From Pelodera strongyloides (lineage: Eukaryota; Nematoda; Chromadorea; Rhabditida; Rhabditidae), in the NCBI GenBank assembly GCA_036852015.1, contig JAANDG010000425.1, positions 1-64,000 on the forward strand: DNA of 64,000 nucleotides, written 5' to 3'. Within the stretch, counting starts at the first letter, position 1. The number at the start of each line of letters is the position of its first letter. Shown in pieces: positions 35,942-47,782 of the stretch. Made by a program: the position numbers and the translations under genes. The notes below the pieces were generated by a model that did not search any database, was not told where the DNA came from, and worked only from the letters and a program-made list of their open reading frames with translations.

Positions 35942-37972
35942 ATGACATTCAATATATCCGATCTGTGCACAACGGCGGCGTATCTTCATTTGGGTACGAT
36001 ATATCAGGTACAATTTACTTTAAAGGTTTGTAACATTTCTTCAATTTACTTCTTTAAGAAATTTATCCGTAGAACGAAAGCCTGGATTGAGACTGAATGA
36101 GCTATTAGGTGGCTTATCTTTCCACTATGTTTGCTCATTGGTTAGAACAAAGGGTTTTGACGAAGTTGAGATGATTTAGATTTCCAATACAGTAAAGACC
36201 GTCGTCAGTGCGTTATCTGTCCCTCTACTTTTGTGGATTTTAATTAAACGCAAATATTTGGTCTACGATGAATTTAACGTAAGTGCAGCAGTATTGCTTA
36301 CAACTAAGCACGACTAAGACAGATTTAAAAAAAAAATTTTTTTCGTAATTAAGCATTCGATGTTCAAATTAGTTCCATACACAGGTTCAACTTCTGGTTG
36401 CGTTATTTGTGAAGTAATATTTTCAGGTTCACTTTTTTATAAAAATAATAAGTATGCTCATTTTCGCAATCAATAATTTCATAACACACGTGAGTTTTCC
36501 TCCACAACGCGATTTCTTTTGTCTCATATGTGTCAGAATTCAGAACTATACCATAACAACTCGGCGAGACTAGATAATTAAGAGCAATTGAAACGTATTT
36601 CAGCTTCCACAAATAACTGATCGTATCTTCTCGAATGACCCCTGCACCTGGGTATACTCAAGTAGCAGATGGTTACTGCCGAAAATTGTCCACGTAATCA
36701 GTTTTACTTAATAAACATTGTAAAATTAACAAATTAAGGCAGTTCCTGCGTTATTTCATTACATGCAACTCATTTGTTTGAAGATAACTGTGGTGTGCAA
36801 TATGTGCACAACATTGCTGCTCATTTCACTCGATAGATTCATGGGACTTTTACCAATCAAAGAAAATATTCTGAGCCGAATTCGATGGATGATGGTCCTT
36901 GTCGAGGTTAGCCACACATATTTGATCTAGTGAAAAGATGAATCTGCAAATAGGAAACGGATTCCAGTTGGGCAAAACATCAAAGTATTATGTAGTAATG
37001 GTGACACGTATTCTTCCCAGATAGAGTGCACGACTGGAGGCAGTTTAGACAGAAATGTATGGTATGACAACTTTTGTATTAAAAAGACTTTATTTATAGC
37101 TTACAATATGCATCGTGATAATTGTCGCTGTGACAGATGTGGAGTGGAATACTGATGAACTTCTCCTTCATTCTCTTCAGGATACAATGGCAAGTTCGGT
37201 TCCTATTAGAACTTCTAGTAACAATTGTACAGAATGAAACAAAAACTTTCAGAGCCTGCTTCCTCTTGCATCAGTAACATCGTTATATTCGATATTTGTG
37301 GATATTGCCACCGCTGCCACATGTGTGTTCTGCAGGCAATACTGCCTTTATAAGATAAGGTTGTTTGCTTAATGTTCATTCGTTGCGGTGAAACGAGCAG
37401 CGTTCATCCAAAAACTTTTCAGTTTTTAAATCAGTTCTGTCGTTATTTAGACGCAAATTCAGACATCGTCGGTCTGTGAGCGCCACATTTGGCTACCGTT
37501 ACACCGTCAGTGTTATCAATGCATTCTTTCCAATGACCGTCTATCATATCTCAACAATATTAATTTTTAACATACTCCAGGTTATCATTAGATCAGGCAC
37601 CAAAACTTGGGATCTGGTCACTTTGAAGAATTGGCAAGGACTTGCAAATGTAAGCAACGTCCTTCAAACTTACGGTGTTTTGCCTCTAAATATTTTGCGT
37701 GATTTATTGACCGACTCTGTCTTGTTTAGATACTCCCCTATTACACACTTGTCGCTCCACTCATGCTTTTGGCAATTTCGAAGAAAATGAAACAAATGTA
37801 AGGTTTATATGATTTTTTAATGCATGAAATGTATTCTGTAAGAGAAGTAAGATGATCATTATTCAGGCGCGACAGAGAGTTTGATCAATACAGACGACCA
37901 CGACAAAACGGAACGGTTGTCCCAGATGCAGTTGTTTATCAAGAAGCACTTAAACGGCAATGGACAAAATAA
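35942..37972 (+). CDS. Nematode serpentine receptor B (paralogue of receptor A)
   Basis: Ten exons: 35942-36007, 36180-36278, 36427-36489, 36604-36693, 36784-36906, 37100-37189, 37253-37359, 37451-37649, 37730-37797, 37867-37972, giving 1011 nt and 336 aa. It starts MTFNISDLC (NIS glycosylation site). TM1 reads VVSALSVPLLLW, the first outer loop has DPCTWV, TM3 ends LLLISLDRFMG, the TM5 exon ends in a basic stretch leading to RKFRHRRS, TM7 starts ILPYYTLVAP, and the tail ends LKRQWTK. Intron 6 has a GC donor (ATG then GCAAGT). Every exon has a counterpart of equal or near-equal length and phase in serpentine A. It is a plasma-membrane receptor, probably chemosensory, ligand unknown. Its stop lies 270 bp from the convergent kinase gene's stop. 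Confidence 0.8.
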
Positions 37973-38242
37973 ATGGAAGGCATATATATATACATAAAAC
38001 AAAGAGAAATGAGATTGGGTCCAATATGTGTGTTCAATCGCAATGACATGGTGCTCTATATAAAGCTGATGTTAAAGCTTGAAAAAACTAAAAGAGAGTG
38101 TCAACATAAAAAAACAACAAAGTCTGTATTATGAATTGGGGTAACTTTCGATCTGTTGCAGTTTGACACAGAAATCACTTTGATACAGAAAAATGACGTA
38201 AAAAAACATATTGCTCATGAACAAACGATAAGGTTTGAAGCT

Positions 38243-41200
38243 TCAAACCGTGAAAGAATCTATTGACTGCAGCTGTTTTTTAATGGGTTTGCGAAAATTT
38301 GGGAAAGGTTGTGAATTTTGAAAGGAGTCCATATCCTCTTCGTCTTCAATTGAAAATTGATCCGGTATTGAATTCAACTCGTTTACAACTGACACATCTT
38401 CATGGCGCCCTAGACCCAGTTCTGATGATTTCTCATTTGGATTCTGATAATATACAGGTGTGTGAGACGCCGTACCTTCAAAACATGGTTCCAAGACTCG
38501 AGGCCCTGTAAAACAATACATTATTTAATCAATAACGACACATTTTTTCATCAAAAGGCATATTTTAATAACAATCATTGCTACAAATGGTGTATATAAT
38601 GATTAAAATAAAGCCAAGGTACTACTACCGTTCTCTAAAGTATTTACTGCAAGGAGCCTGAGCGCACATTGGTTGAGCAATTCCACAACTGGGCCTTCTT
38701 TTTCTTCGGTTTCTTTATGATTCACATGTAATGCCTCGTCTGGTTTTGCATTCATTGTTCGAACATTCTGATATGATCGTTCTTCGTTCTCGTTTGCTTG
38801 AATGTCACTTCCTGCACTTGATTTTTCCGGTGAATGATGAACAGAAGCAACCGTTTGGGAAACCGTCGGTTGGACTGGACTAGAGCTGTTCGGGTGATCA
38901 TCATCACCTAGAGTTGTATATGTAGACGTCTTTCTGATGAAATGTTTATATTTTTTACGTGAAAACTAAAGGATATTATGAAAGATTCCACGTACTTTCC
39001 GAATCTACCGTCTCTGCAATTCTCTTGGAAGTATCCGGCGACGGAGGTCTGCTGTTCTTCACATTTATCTGAATATCATCACAGTCAGCCGTCCATTGTC
39101 GGAATTTTTCAAAGAAATCCCTGTCCAGTATGGCCACATTGTTTGTTTCATCAATTTCGACGTCCACCGTTATCTTCCCTTTCGTTCCTTTGCCTGTTTG
39201 GGAACGCGAACGCCTCTTTTCTTCTAATTTGTCTTCAAATGTGTGAGCGGTGTGATCAATTTCCGGTGCCTAAATATGTACCTCTCATATAATTCCATCG
39301 AGGCTTTATTGAATTATTTTCTCTTACTCTGAAAAAAAATCAAAAACACACATTTTCTGTGATCGAACTAGTCACTGTGCGTGGCGTGAGGAATTCATCA
39401 ATGGGGCACTCATCAGTCAAGAAGGTAAGATGGGTGGGCGTGCCACTGGTTTCTTCCTTCAGGTCCAGGTAACCTGAATATGCAAACACGTCCAAAAATC
39501 CCACCTTTGCTGACCATGAGAACAACTTGCATGAAGACGTAGAACCTTACCTTACAACTTGCATTAAGACATAGAACCTTTTTACATTACCATTAAAAAC
39601 AATATGGTCTCCCTATTCTGCTGTAAATCATACCGTACTCGTTGTCGGCAAAATTGAGCATAAGTGTCAATTGGGAGCGGATCTGCTCAAAAGTAGGACG
39701 GTCTTCAGACTTGAGTTCCCAACACTGCTTCATTAGCGTGAATCTTAATAAGCAACGTTCATTTACGAACGTTTCGTTCAATATTAGAGGTGCTATTTGG
39801 AAACACTTAACATGTAAAACCTTTCTATTATCCATAGTGCACTCACATTTCATTGGGACACTTCAATGGTTGTTTCATTCTGTTTCCTCCTTCCAAATAC
39901 TTGATCATTTCCATTGGTTGAACGTATTGATAAGGCGCTTCTCCAAGTGAAAACAATTCGAAGAGTAAAACCGAGTAGGCCCATCTGTAAGAGGTAATGC
40001 TATAATCGTTTCCTTTTTGAAAGAAGAACGAACACACTGAGAAAACCCAAAAAGAAAACAACATCCCATTATAGCGGACTAACCATCGACACACCTTTGA
40101 CTTTATTGAATTTTATGAATTTTGATATGTTATGTTTTTGTGCGCACCTTTTGTTGTCATAAATTATTTGTATTGTTATAGAGACATCTTGAGTATGGTG
40201 AATTGCAACCAATGCGAACAAAAAATCTCGGCTGTGTAACTCTGGCAGAGACACGTCGGTATCTCAAGTAGATTGGGTATAGAGCGGCCCAATTTTGGTA
40301 ATCTCACTTACACATCTGTTTTCACCGTGTATTCATAATATTTGAGTGATTCTGGAGCCATCCATTTGATGGGAAGGCGGCCTCCTTTGGCAGTGTACAG
40401 CGAGGAATCAACATACCGACACAACCCGAAGTCACTGATCTGAATAACAAGTTTAAATTCGTCAACTGATTAATAGCGTGCTGGGATATAAACTTATACA
40501 GTAAGAGCTCGGCATTTATAAAAAAATATTTCCTGAATTATCGCATTTATTATTTGCGCTAAGGATCAAATGCTATTTTATACAAATATCAATACATTAA
40601 GCATTTTATAACACTTCACACTTCGCACTTTTCGTTTTTGGTGATGAAACTTTTTTTTTTTTTGGTGATGAAATCAAGTGATAAGAGGAAAATCCGCCAT
40701 GAGCACCGGAACCGATCAGCAGAAACTATGCAGCGTGCACTTGAATATAGCTTTTCTGTTTTTGGTGCTTTTTCTAGCTTGTGTGTTTACACACTTTGCA
40801 ATTCTTGGAGACTAAATAGGAAACAAAATACTTATTCATTTTAAAGGTGACATTAAAGAGAACAATTTCGCCCACTCAACTATTACGCAAAGCTTTTTAT
40901 CAATATTTCTCTGCTTTACCTTTGCTGACAATTGGTTAGTCAATAGAACATTTCGAGCAGCGACATCACGATGAATAAACTTGTGTGAACTGAGGTAGCA
41001 CTGAAATTGAACTTTTGAGTGTAAGCTGTTAAAATATCAAGCCGCCCGCTCCCATCGTGTTGTCGACTGTACCACAAGTATATTTTTACATGAATTTGTA
41101 AAAGAACCTACCATTCCGTCACTGATCTGCCATGCCAGAGAGACCAGGTCCTTGATCTTGAGGCATACATCACCGTCAACAGGGCAATCCTCTTCGCCGG

Positions 41201-43357
41201 GCTAGAATTGTCTTCATTAGACCACAAACTTGCCATCATGTAAAGTTAGTACATATAATCGATACAATCAATATGTGAATAGCACTAATATAAAAGTAAA
41301 ACCCTACACCGAGAATTGAATTCTTGTTTTTTCGAATGAATTTGAGCAGATCTCCTCTCTCGCAATATTCGACCACAATCAACGGATTGTTGGGATTTGA
41401 AACACAACCGAGCATTGAAATCACATGTGCATGGTAGCCGAGTGTCTGTAGAAAAGAAGAATGATGAAAACATTTTCTGGAAGAAGTTCCGTTTCATTCA
41501 TAGTATATGCACTTGAAAATATTTCGCACCTTCATGAATGTCATTTCGTGGAAAAAATCTGCTCGATTTTCATGGGATGCATGTGGTGGAATACGCTTTA
41601 CGGCAACCTTAATATAAATAATTATAATGTAATTTTGCTCCCAAAAAATTGTCTTGAGCAGCTCATGGATTTGCATATCCCTCAAGTAAATGTTTATTTC
41701 GACTTACCTCGCAGCTGTCTTTCTTCTTATGCTCGAGGGCGAGCTGCATCGACGCATAGACTGTCAGCAGAGGTATCGGACCTCGGAGCGTTCCTTTGTA
41801 AACTGATGCGAATGCTCCATTACCAAGACAATTATTCTCGTGGACGAGGAGATTTTTCTCTGATATTTCCCATTTATCCTTTCTGAACAAAATACTATCA
41901 GATATTAACTTATCACTTCCAGTCATTACTCCGTGCAGCTCACATTTATTGTCGCTTGTTGCAAAAAAAAGCTATATTTAATTGCATTGTATAGTAAAAA
42001 AAGAATCACTTTGAGTGCTTCGCCATGGCATCGATATCCATGTACTGGTTTTGAACGGAAAATGACTGGTGCCTGTAAAAGCTGAAAACTATTGTGCATG
42101 GATAAATAGTCAGACAAATAGTGGTTGTATGAGAAAATAGTAAGTTAATTGTGACGAAACATATCAAAATTCTCTCCTAGTAATTCAAACCAAAAATTTC
42201 AACTCTTGCCTGCTGAAGGTTCAGTGCTCTCAAACAGATCTTTGATATAACTGATTAAATGAAGGCAAGACCTCTCAAGGCTGGTCAGGCCAAAGTTTAG
42301 TTTGATTGCATGAACGAAAAATTGGGGTATTGGACGAGTGGGGGTCGAACCCACGACCTCTGGATTACCGGTCCAGTATGCTAACCACTACACTACCGCC
42401 ACCCACACCCAAATTTCGTTCTTGCTAGCGACTTATACGGCTCGCCTGCAACACACAGTGGGCGCATAGCACCACAACTGCCTGGGGGGTTATAAACCAC
42501 AATACCAGCTAGGTGTGCATAACCGGAAAGAATTGATTAAATGAAGGCAAGACCTCTCAAGGCTGGTCAGGCCAAAGTTTAGTTTGATTGCATGAACGAA
42601 AAAGCATACTGGACCGGTAATCCAGAGGTCGTGGGTTCGACCCCCACTCGTCCAATACCCCAATTTTTCGTTCATGCAATCAAACTTTGATATAACTAGT
42701 ACTCACGCCTCCATCTCTTCTTCGCATGCTTGTCCCAATTTCTTCCACTTTTCCGCTTTCTTCAATTTCTTCGTTTCTCTGATTCTTTCCATTGTCTCAT
42801 GCATTGAAAAACCATTTTCATGTAAATTGCCACCATTTTTGCGGAATTCAGCAAAGCGCCACATCATTTTCAGTTTGGCACATTTGAAGCAGAAGACAGT
42901 GCAAATGATACAGCACGCAGTGACACATATTGTAGGCACGACGATGATTACAACCAGCACTAAAAGGGACCTCATTTATAAAAAATGTCAATTTAGGTCA
43001 AAATGATTTGTTCAAAAAAAAAACAATGCGACAACCAAACTCACACCATGTTTGCATTTCAAACCCAGGACCAGGCGGGAGGGTGACCGGTGTTGAAGTT
43101 GTATATTCGGTGGTGGAGGCTGTGAAACTGCTCTGTTCAATTTTCTTTCCGGCTGAAATACAAAACACAAAAATCCAAATCTCTTGTTTGTGACATCGTT
43201 TACCTTGTCAACAAAGATTTTTTTATCTAAAAGACATGTGTAATCCTCAACAACATTGCATATTTCCGTAAAAATCATGTTAATTATGAAACATACAAGT
43301 AGCTGTCCAGGTAATGAATGTGACGACAGTTAAAAAGAAAAGCCTGACGTAGGACAT
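38243..43357 (-). CDS. Receptor tyrosine kinase with a very short ectodomain (KIN-15/16-like organisation)
   Basis: Sixteen exons (minus): 43297-43357, 43047-43152, 42707-42970, 42010-42072, 41708-41882, 41530-41607, 41308-41445, 41112-41201, 40920-41000, 40312-40439, 39847-39984, 39634-39743, 39352-39473, 38992-39269, 38629-38933, 38243-38505; about 799 aa. The exon 14 donor is the least certain junction. A signal peptide (MSYVRLFFLTVV) is followed by only about 36 Ser/Thr-rich residues, a TM segment (SLLVLVVIIVVPTICV) and a Lys-rich juxtamembrane region. Kinase motifs are GNGAFASVYKG, VAVK, FFHEMTF (helix C Glu), HRDVAARN, ISDFGLC, PIKWMAPES, WAYSVLLFELFSLG and CWELKSEDRPTF, so the catalytic residues are intact. 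The roughly 330-residue tail carries YLDL, YTTL and YQNV/YQNP tyrosines, possible SH2/PTB docking sites. The kinase is FGFR/VEGFR-like; orthology is not fixed. Confidence 0.85.
42331..42402 (-). tRNA. tRNA-like sequence (nominal anticodon GGT), probably non-functional
   Basis: The minus strand folds to D arm, anticodon arm (stem CTGGA/TCCAG, loop CCGGTAA, anticodon GGT = Thr), 5-nt variable loop and T arm (GTGGG-TTCGACC-CCCAC), 72 nt in all. However the acceptor stem (GTGGCGG against TCGTCCA) has two clear mismatches at its end and position 33 is C instead of the conserved U. The A box TAGTGTAGTGG and B box GGTTCGACCC are good. It lies within a SINE-like insertion, so it is best read as a tRNA-derived promoter head; a tRNA scan could call it a pseudogene. 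Confidence 0.4.
42604..42654 (+). repeat. Truncated inverted copy of the tRNA-like sequence
   Basis: Starts inside the D arm (GCATACTGG) and runs through the anticodon arm, T arm and 3' end exactly as in the full copy, but in the opposite orientation. Box A is missing, so it should not be transcribed from its own promoter. Confidence 0.7.
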
Positions 43358-43600
43358 TCGAATGGTTCGGGAAAATGAGCGTGTCAGACTAGGTGTGAAT
43401 GTGGTCTTATCTAACAATCACAAACCATCAGAAACGAAAGGAAATGGAGGGAGGGAATGAAGCGCTTAATCGGCTCACAAATCACTTTAACTCTTGATCA
43501 ATATATGGTGACAATTCAACCTTGCACTGGAAATTACGCAACATGGTTAAGCGAGACCGATTTATCATAATGTAGCCTAAAACTGAGTTCATCTTAAGGG
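43358..43600. other. Upstream region of the kinase gene
   Basis: No splice acceptor lies directly before the kinase ATG and no promoter motif is evident. Confidence 0.4.
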
Positions 43601-45522
43601 ACCCGAAATTGATGTATTTCAATAACTAGTAATTGAACCTTTCACAACTTCTCATGGGACGTTCAATTATACCTATCTATGCCTCCAGATATGATGTGGA
43701 GCATCTCCCATAGTTGTGAAGTTGTGATCAGTAAACGCTGCTTTTCCTGCTAGTTGTGTAACGCCAAGTAGTTTCCACCTGATATGTCTCACAGGTTTAA
43801 TACATATGTCCTTTACCTAGACGTTGCGAATTACAACCTTCTAAAAATAAGAACAAAAACAAGCCAGTGAATGTCATATGACGTCCTCAGAATGAACACC
43901 GCAAGGAATTGGAGTGAATAAAAAGAAATGTAACATGGCGATCTTCCTAGTAAAAGTTACATGGTGCTCTTCCAAATTTCACTTCCGATCTTCCAATAAA
44001 AGTTTCAGAGCTCTCTATGAAACATTCATTATATATGTAAGATATTTAAAAAAATACCTTCGTTTTTAGTGCGTCGCACTCATTTAAACAGTAAGTAAAT
44101 ACACCGACTCATCAGAAGCTGGTTATTCTGCTTCATATGATTTGTACCTAGAAATAAGCGATTTTTCAATAGAAATTACACGCTTTTTTTTATAAATCTG
44201 CTGTGCATAACTTCATATATTGCAATACAGAGCACACTACGAGCAGTTTCTTTAATGAAATAGTTCTATTCTTCAAAAAAAAATACTTTAATATGGACGG
44301 GTGGGCTTTTCACATATCTGATGCGGGGGAACTCTTATTGTCTCAATTATACTCCATCTTAAATTCCCGGAACTCTTAGCATGGCAGCAGCTTTTTCCTT
44401 GATGAAAAATTGTAATTAATTGCAGAATGTTATCTGTTTTTATATATGCTGGCTCACACTTCACATAGTAAAATGTATTATTTCCTCGAATGTACAACCA
44501 CTAAAGTGACCCCTTAAGAAGACTACACAAGCAACTGAATTAAAAAGCAGGGTGGTATTGTACCCGAAATTGATGTATTTCAATAACTAGTAATTGAACC
44601 TTTCACAACTTCTCATGGGACGTTCAATTATACCTATCTATGCCTCCAGATATGATGTGGAGCATCTCCCATAGTTGTGAAGTTGTGATCAGTAAACGCT
44701 GCTTTTCCTGCTAGTTGTGTAACGCCAAGTAGTTTCCACCTGATATGTCTCACAGGTTTAATACATATGTCCTTTACCTAGACGTTGCGAATTACAACCT
44801 TCTAAAAATAAGAACAAAAACAAGCCAGTGAATGTCATATGACGTCCTCAGAATGAACACCGCAAGGAATTGGAGTGAATAAAAAGAAATGTAACATGGC
44901 GAACTTCCTAGTAAAAGTTACATGGTGCTCTTCCAAATTTCACTTCCGATCTTCCAATAAAAGTTTCAGAGCTCTCTATGAAACATTCATTATATATGTA
45001 AGATATTTAAAAAAATACCTTCGTTTTTAGTGCGTCGCACTCATTTAAACAATAAGTAAATACACCGACTCATCAGAAGCTGGTTATTCTGCTTCATATG
45101 ATTTGTACCTAGAAATAAGCGATTTTTCAATAGAAATTACACGCTTTTTTTTATAAATCTGCTGTGCATAACTTCATATATTGCAATACAGAGCACACTA
45201 CGAGCAGTTTCTTTAATGAAATAGTTCTATTCTTCAAAAAAAAATACTTTAATATGGACGGGTGGGCTTTTCACATATCTGATGCGGGGGAACTCTTATT
45301 GTCTCAATTATACTCCATCTTAAATTCCCGGAACTCTTAGCATGGCAGCAGCTTTTTCCTTGATGAAAAATTGTAATTAATTGCAGAATGTTATCTGTTT
45401 TTATATATGCTGGCTCACACTTCACATAGTAAAATGTATTATTTCCTCGAATGTACAACCACTAAAGTGACCCCTTAAGAAGACTACACAAGCAACTGAA
45501 TTAAAAAGCAGGGTGGTATTGT
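43601..45522. repeat. 961-bp tandem duplication (two near-identical units)
   Basis: Unit 1 is 43601-44561 and unit 2 is 44562-45522, both starting ACCCGAAATTGATG and ending GGGTGGTATTGT. By eye only two substitutions separate them (GCGATCTTCC/GCGAACTTCC and AACAGTAAG/AACAATAAG). Each contains the same 69-codon minus-strand frame (44288-44497 and 45249-45458), which has no recognisable motif. The duplication is very recent or an assembly artefact. Confidence 0.95.
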
Positions 45523-47782
45523 TCAAATTCGGCTAATATTTTTCATTTGGGGTATCATTCTCTGTAAAAACTGGGATACAATTTTACCATGTGGTTTTTC
45601 GCGGGGCATTATTCTACAATCGGTGGGGGTAGCGATCTCAATTCTACCATATTTATGTGACAATACAATATAGTAATTGATTTAGTTTTTGCATAGATCT
45701 CTTTTGAAACTGCCTTGTCTGAGAATGTGTTACTATGCCTGGCATTAATCACTAATGCCGTTAATGTGATAATCGTCGGTTTTGCAGAAACATTAAGCAG
45801 TTAATTGTAATTTTAACTATTTGTGACTTTTGATGTCAAGTCTAGTTTTAAGTTGGAGTTGGTTTCTGTTTCTTACTATTTGCAGTATTAGTCGTACATT
45901 CATATAAAGCTGTTCTGCGGATTATGTTTTTTTTTCTGTATTTTAAGTGTAAACTTTATTTTTGAGGCAATACATAGATAGACCCGTTTGTATAATAAAA
46001 CAAGAAAGGTGTCCAATTGAAAGGCAAACCAGGCATAACTAGAGTACTGACTGGTACGGTTTTAATGCTCTGAATTGGTCCCTCATTTTTTGAAGTTGGC
46101 TTTACTTTGTAACAAATCAAGCTTTTATTGACTTTTTGTCGTTTATGATTTCCTAAGGAAAAACATGCAAATTCTTTTAAATAGGTTACCATTCGTGTAT
46201 TTAGTATTCTTCCAATTGCTACCGCATGTTTTTAATTATTTATTGTTTCCTAGTAAAAACAAACGTTCGAAAGGTTTTTAAACGTATCAGACACTAACTA
46301 AATTGCAGCTGATATATCTAGAAACTAAATTGAATTATCAGAAAGGCCCGGGACTCGTTGCGTTTGACCTGATTCCAACATACATACAACGGCCAATGCG
46401 TTCAGACACTAGCCCCGGATGTACCTCTTCATGCGCTTTTTCAATTTGTTATTTATGCTTAACAATTTCCCATAGCTTTTATTGGTTTCTGTCCTATCCA
46501 CTACTCTGCTAAAGAAAAAAAATGCACAATACGAATTTTCCGCCTTCCAATAATTCTACTAAGCCGTCAAAAAACAAGGATCAAAGAACGCCGGGTATTT
46601 GTAAAAATAACTTTGCTAATTGTTTAAAATATGCATAGTTCACCTTTAAAATAATTAAAATATGCATAGTTCACCTACTTTTTCACTTATTGTTCACACC
46701 TGAGGTATCGAATGCCTAAGCCAGTACGTATAAGCTTTTGTTCGATAGTTCTTCGTGATATAATAGTTAATTTTCTGGTTTGCAGTTTAATGGTTTATAA
46801 CAATTGTTTCAGTAATCAACTTTAAGAAGTTTTTCATGAGGCACGTGAGTACTTTTCGGCTTCTCGGATTTGAAACGTTAGAAACCGAAATAGCCGAAGC
46901 CTTTCAAATACTAATGTTTTAACATATGTGGCCTCATGAAAGGGGAACAAAACAAAGATCTTCGTTTTTTTTGTTCCCCACTACCCACACATTTTCCTTA
47001 AAAATTTCTTTTTAAAAAAAGTGATCGTATGTACATATGTAGAGTGGTGCCGTCTTTTCATAATTGGCACGTTTGTTTTCTATTTGAGGTTAGCAATTAT
47101 CGCTTACGTACGTGAAAATTTGATACTAGGGAACCATATCCATAGATGGTACCGTTTCTTACTGTTGATTGTGGCATTTCGGGTTGTATTACCCAAATGA
47201 TCATTTTGAAGTTGAAAGCTAATTTATATTTAAACTTTCTGTGTCAAACCTTGCAGTGTAACGTCATAAAACAAATGCCCCTTGTTTGCACAAAAACAGC
47301 CACTTTTTCATTAATTAATGAAACTGGGGCCAATTTGCTGAATTGCTCGACAATTTTTTTCGCTTATGTGGTGTCAAAATATTATCCAATGTGCAGCAAG
47401 TAAGGCACTTTCATATGAAATGCTGAGAGATGACCACTTATTTATGACTAGCGGTTCAGCGTGCCTGGTTCTGAAGTTTGTTATTCTAGACATAATGTGT
47501 CAACCCGCTTAAGATTAATCAGATAAGGCGGAAATCCGGTGGGATGAGAAAGAAATTTAGATTTTTCTTATGTCGCCAGAATTAGTTAGCTGATTTCCTA
47601 ACCGTGAAAAATACACTATATATGACTAGCACTGTTTCATTATCATTGAGTGCGCCTGAATTATGTGGTCAAGATTTTCATCGGACAGTTTTGTTATTTA
47701 CAAGATGATCCGATCTGGCTCTTTTTTGCATAAATTGCATAAAGTTCCTTTGGGCACGATTTCTGTGTTTTCGTTTCAGGCT
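45523..47782. other. Intergenic, no recognised gene
   Basis: It contains a small direct repeat (TAAAATATGCATAGTTCACCT at about 46625 and 46658) and a short inverted repeat whose ends are TTTCATGAGGC (46834) and GCCTCATGAAA (46941). Short open frames have no support. Confidence 0.45.

Larger units (their letters stand above)
42241..42697. mobile_element. tRNA-derived SINE-like insertion with 12-bp target duplication in an RTK intron
   Basis: TTTGATATAACT occurs at 42241-42252 and again at 42686-42697, flanking a 433-bp insertion in the intron between RTK exons 3 and 4. Inside, a 69-bp unit beginning GATTAAATGAAGGCAAGACC is present twice in direct orientation (42253-42321, 42535-42603), and a tRNA-like block (42303-42384) recurs inverted at 42604-42685. 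Target duplication and internal Pol III boxes fit retroposition of a tRNA-derived element, followed by internal rearrangement. Confidence 0.65.

Noticed and set aside
36391..36420. Candidate TM2 exon of serpentine B starting at the first acceptor (about 36386)
   Set aside because: It meets an in-frame TAA; the acceptor at 36426 gives a 21-codon exon matching receptor A exactly, so no nonsense mutation is implied.
42331..42402. Functional tRNA-Thr gene
   Set aside because: Poorly paired acceptor end, C at position 33, and location within a retroposed insertion argue for a tRNA-derived element; it is listed only as tRNA-like.
44288..45458. Two identical 69-codon frames
   Set aside because: They are identical only because they lie in the tandem duplication; no motif, signal peptide or splice context supports a gene.
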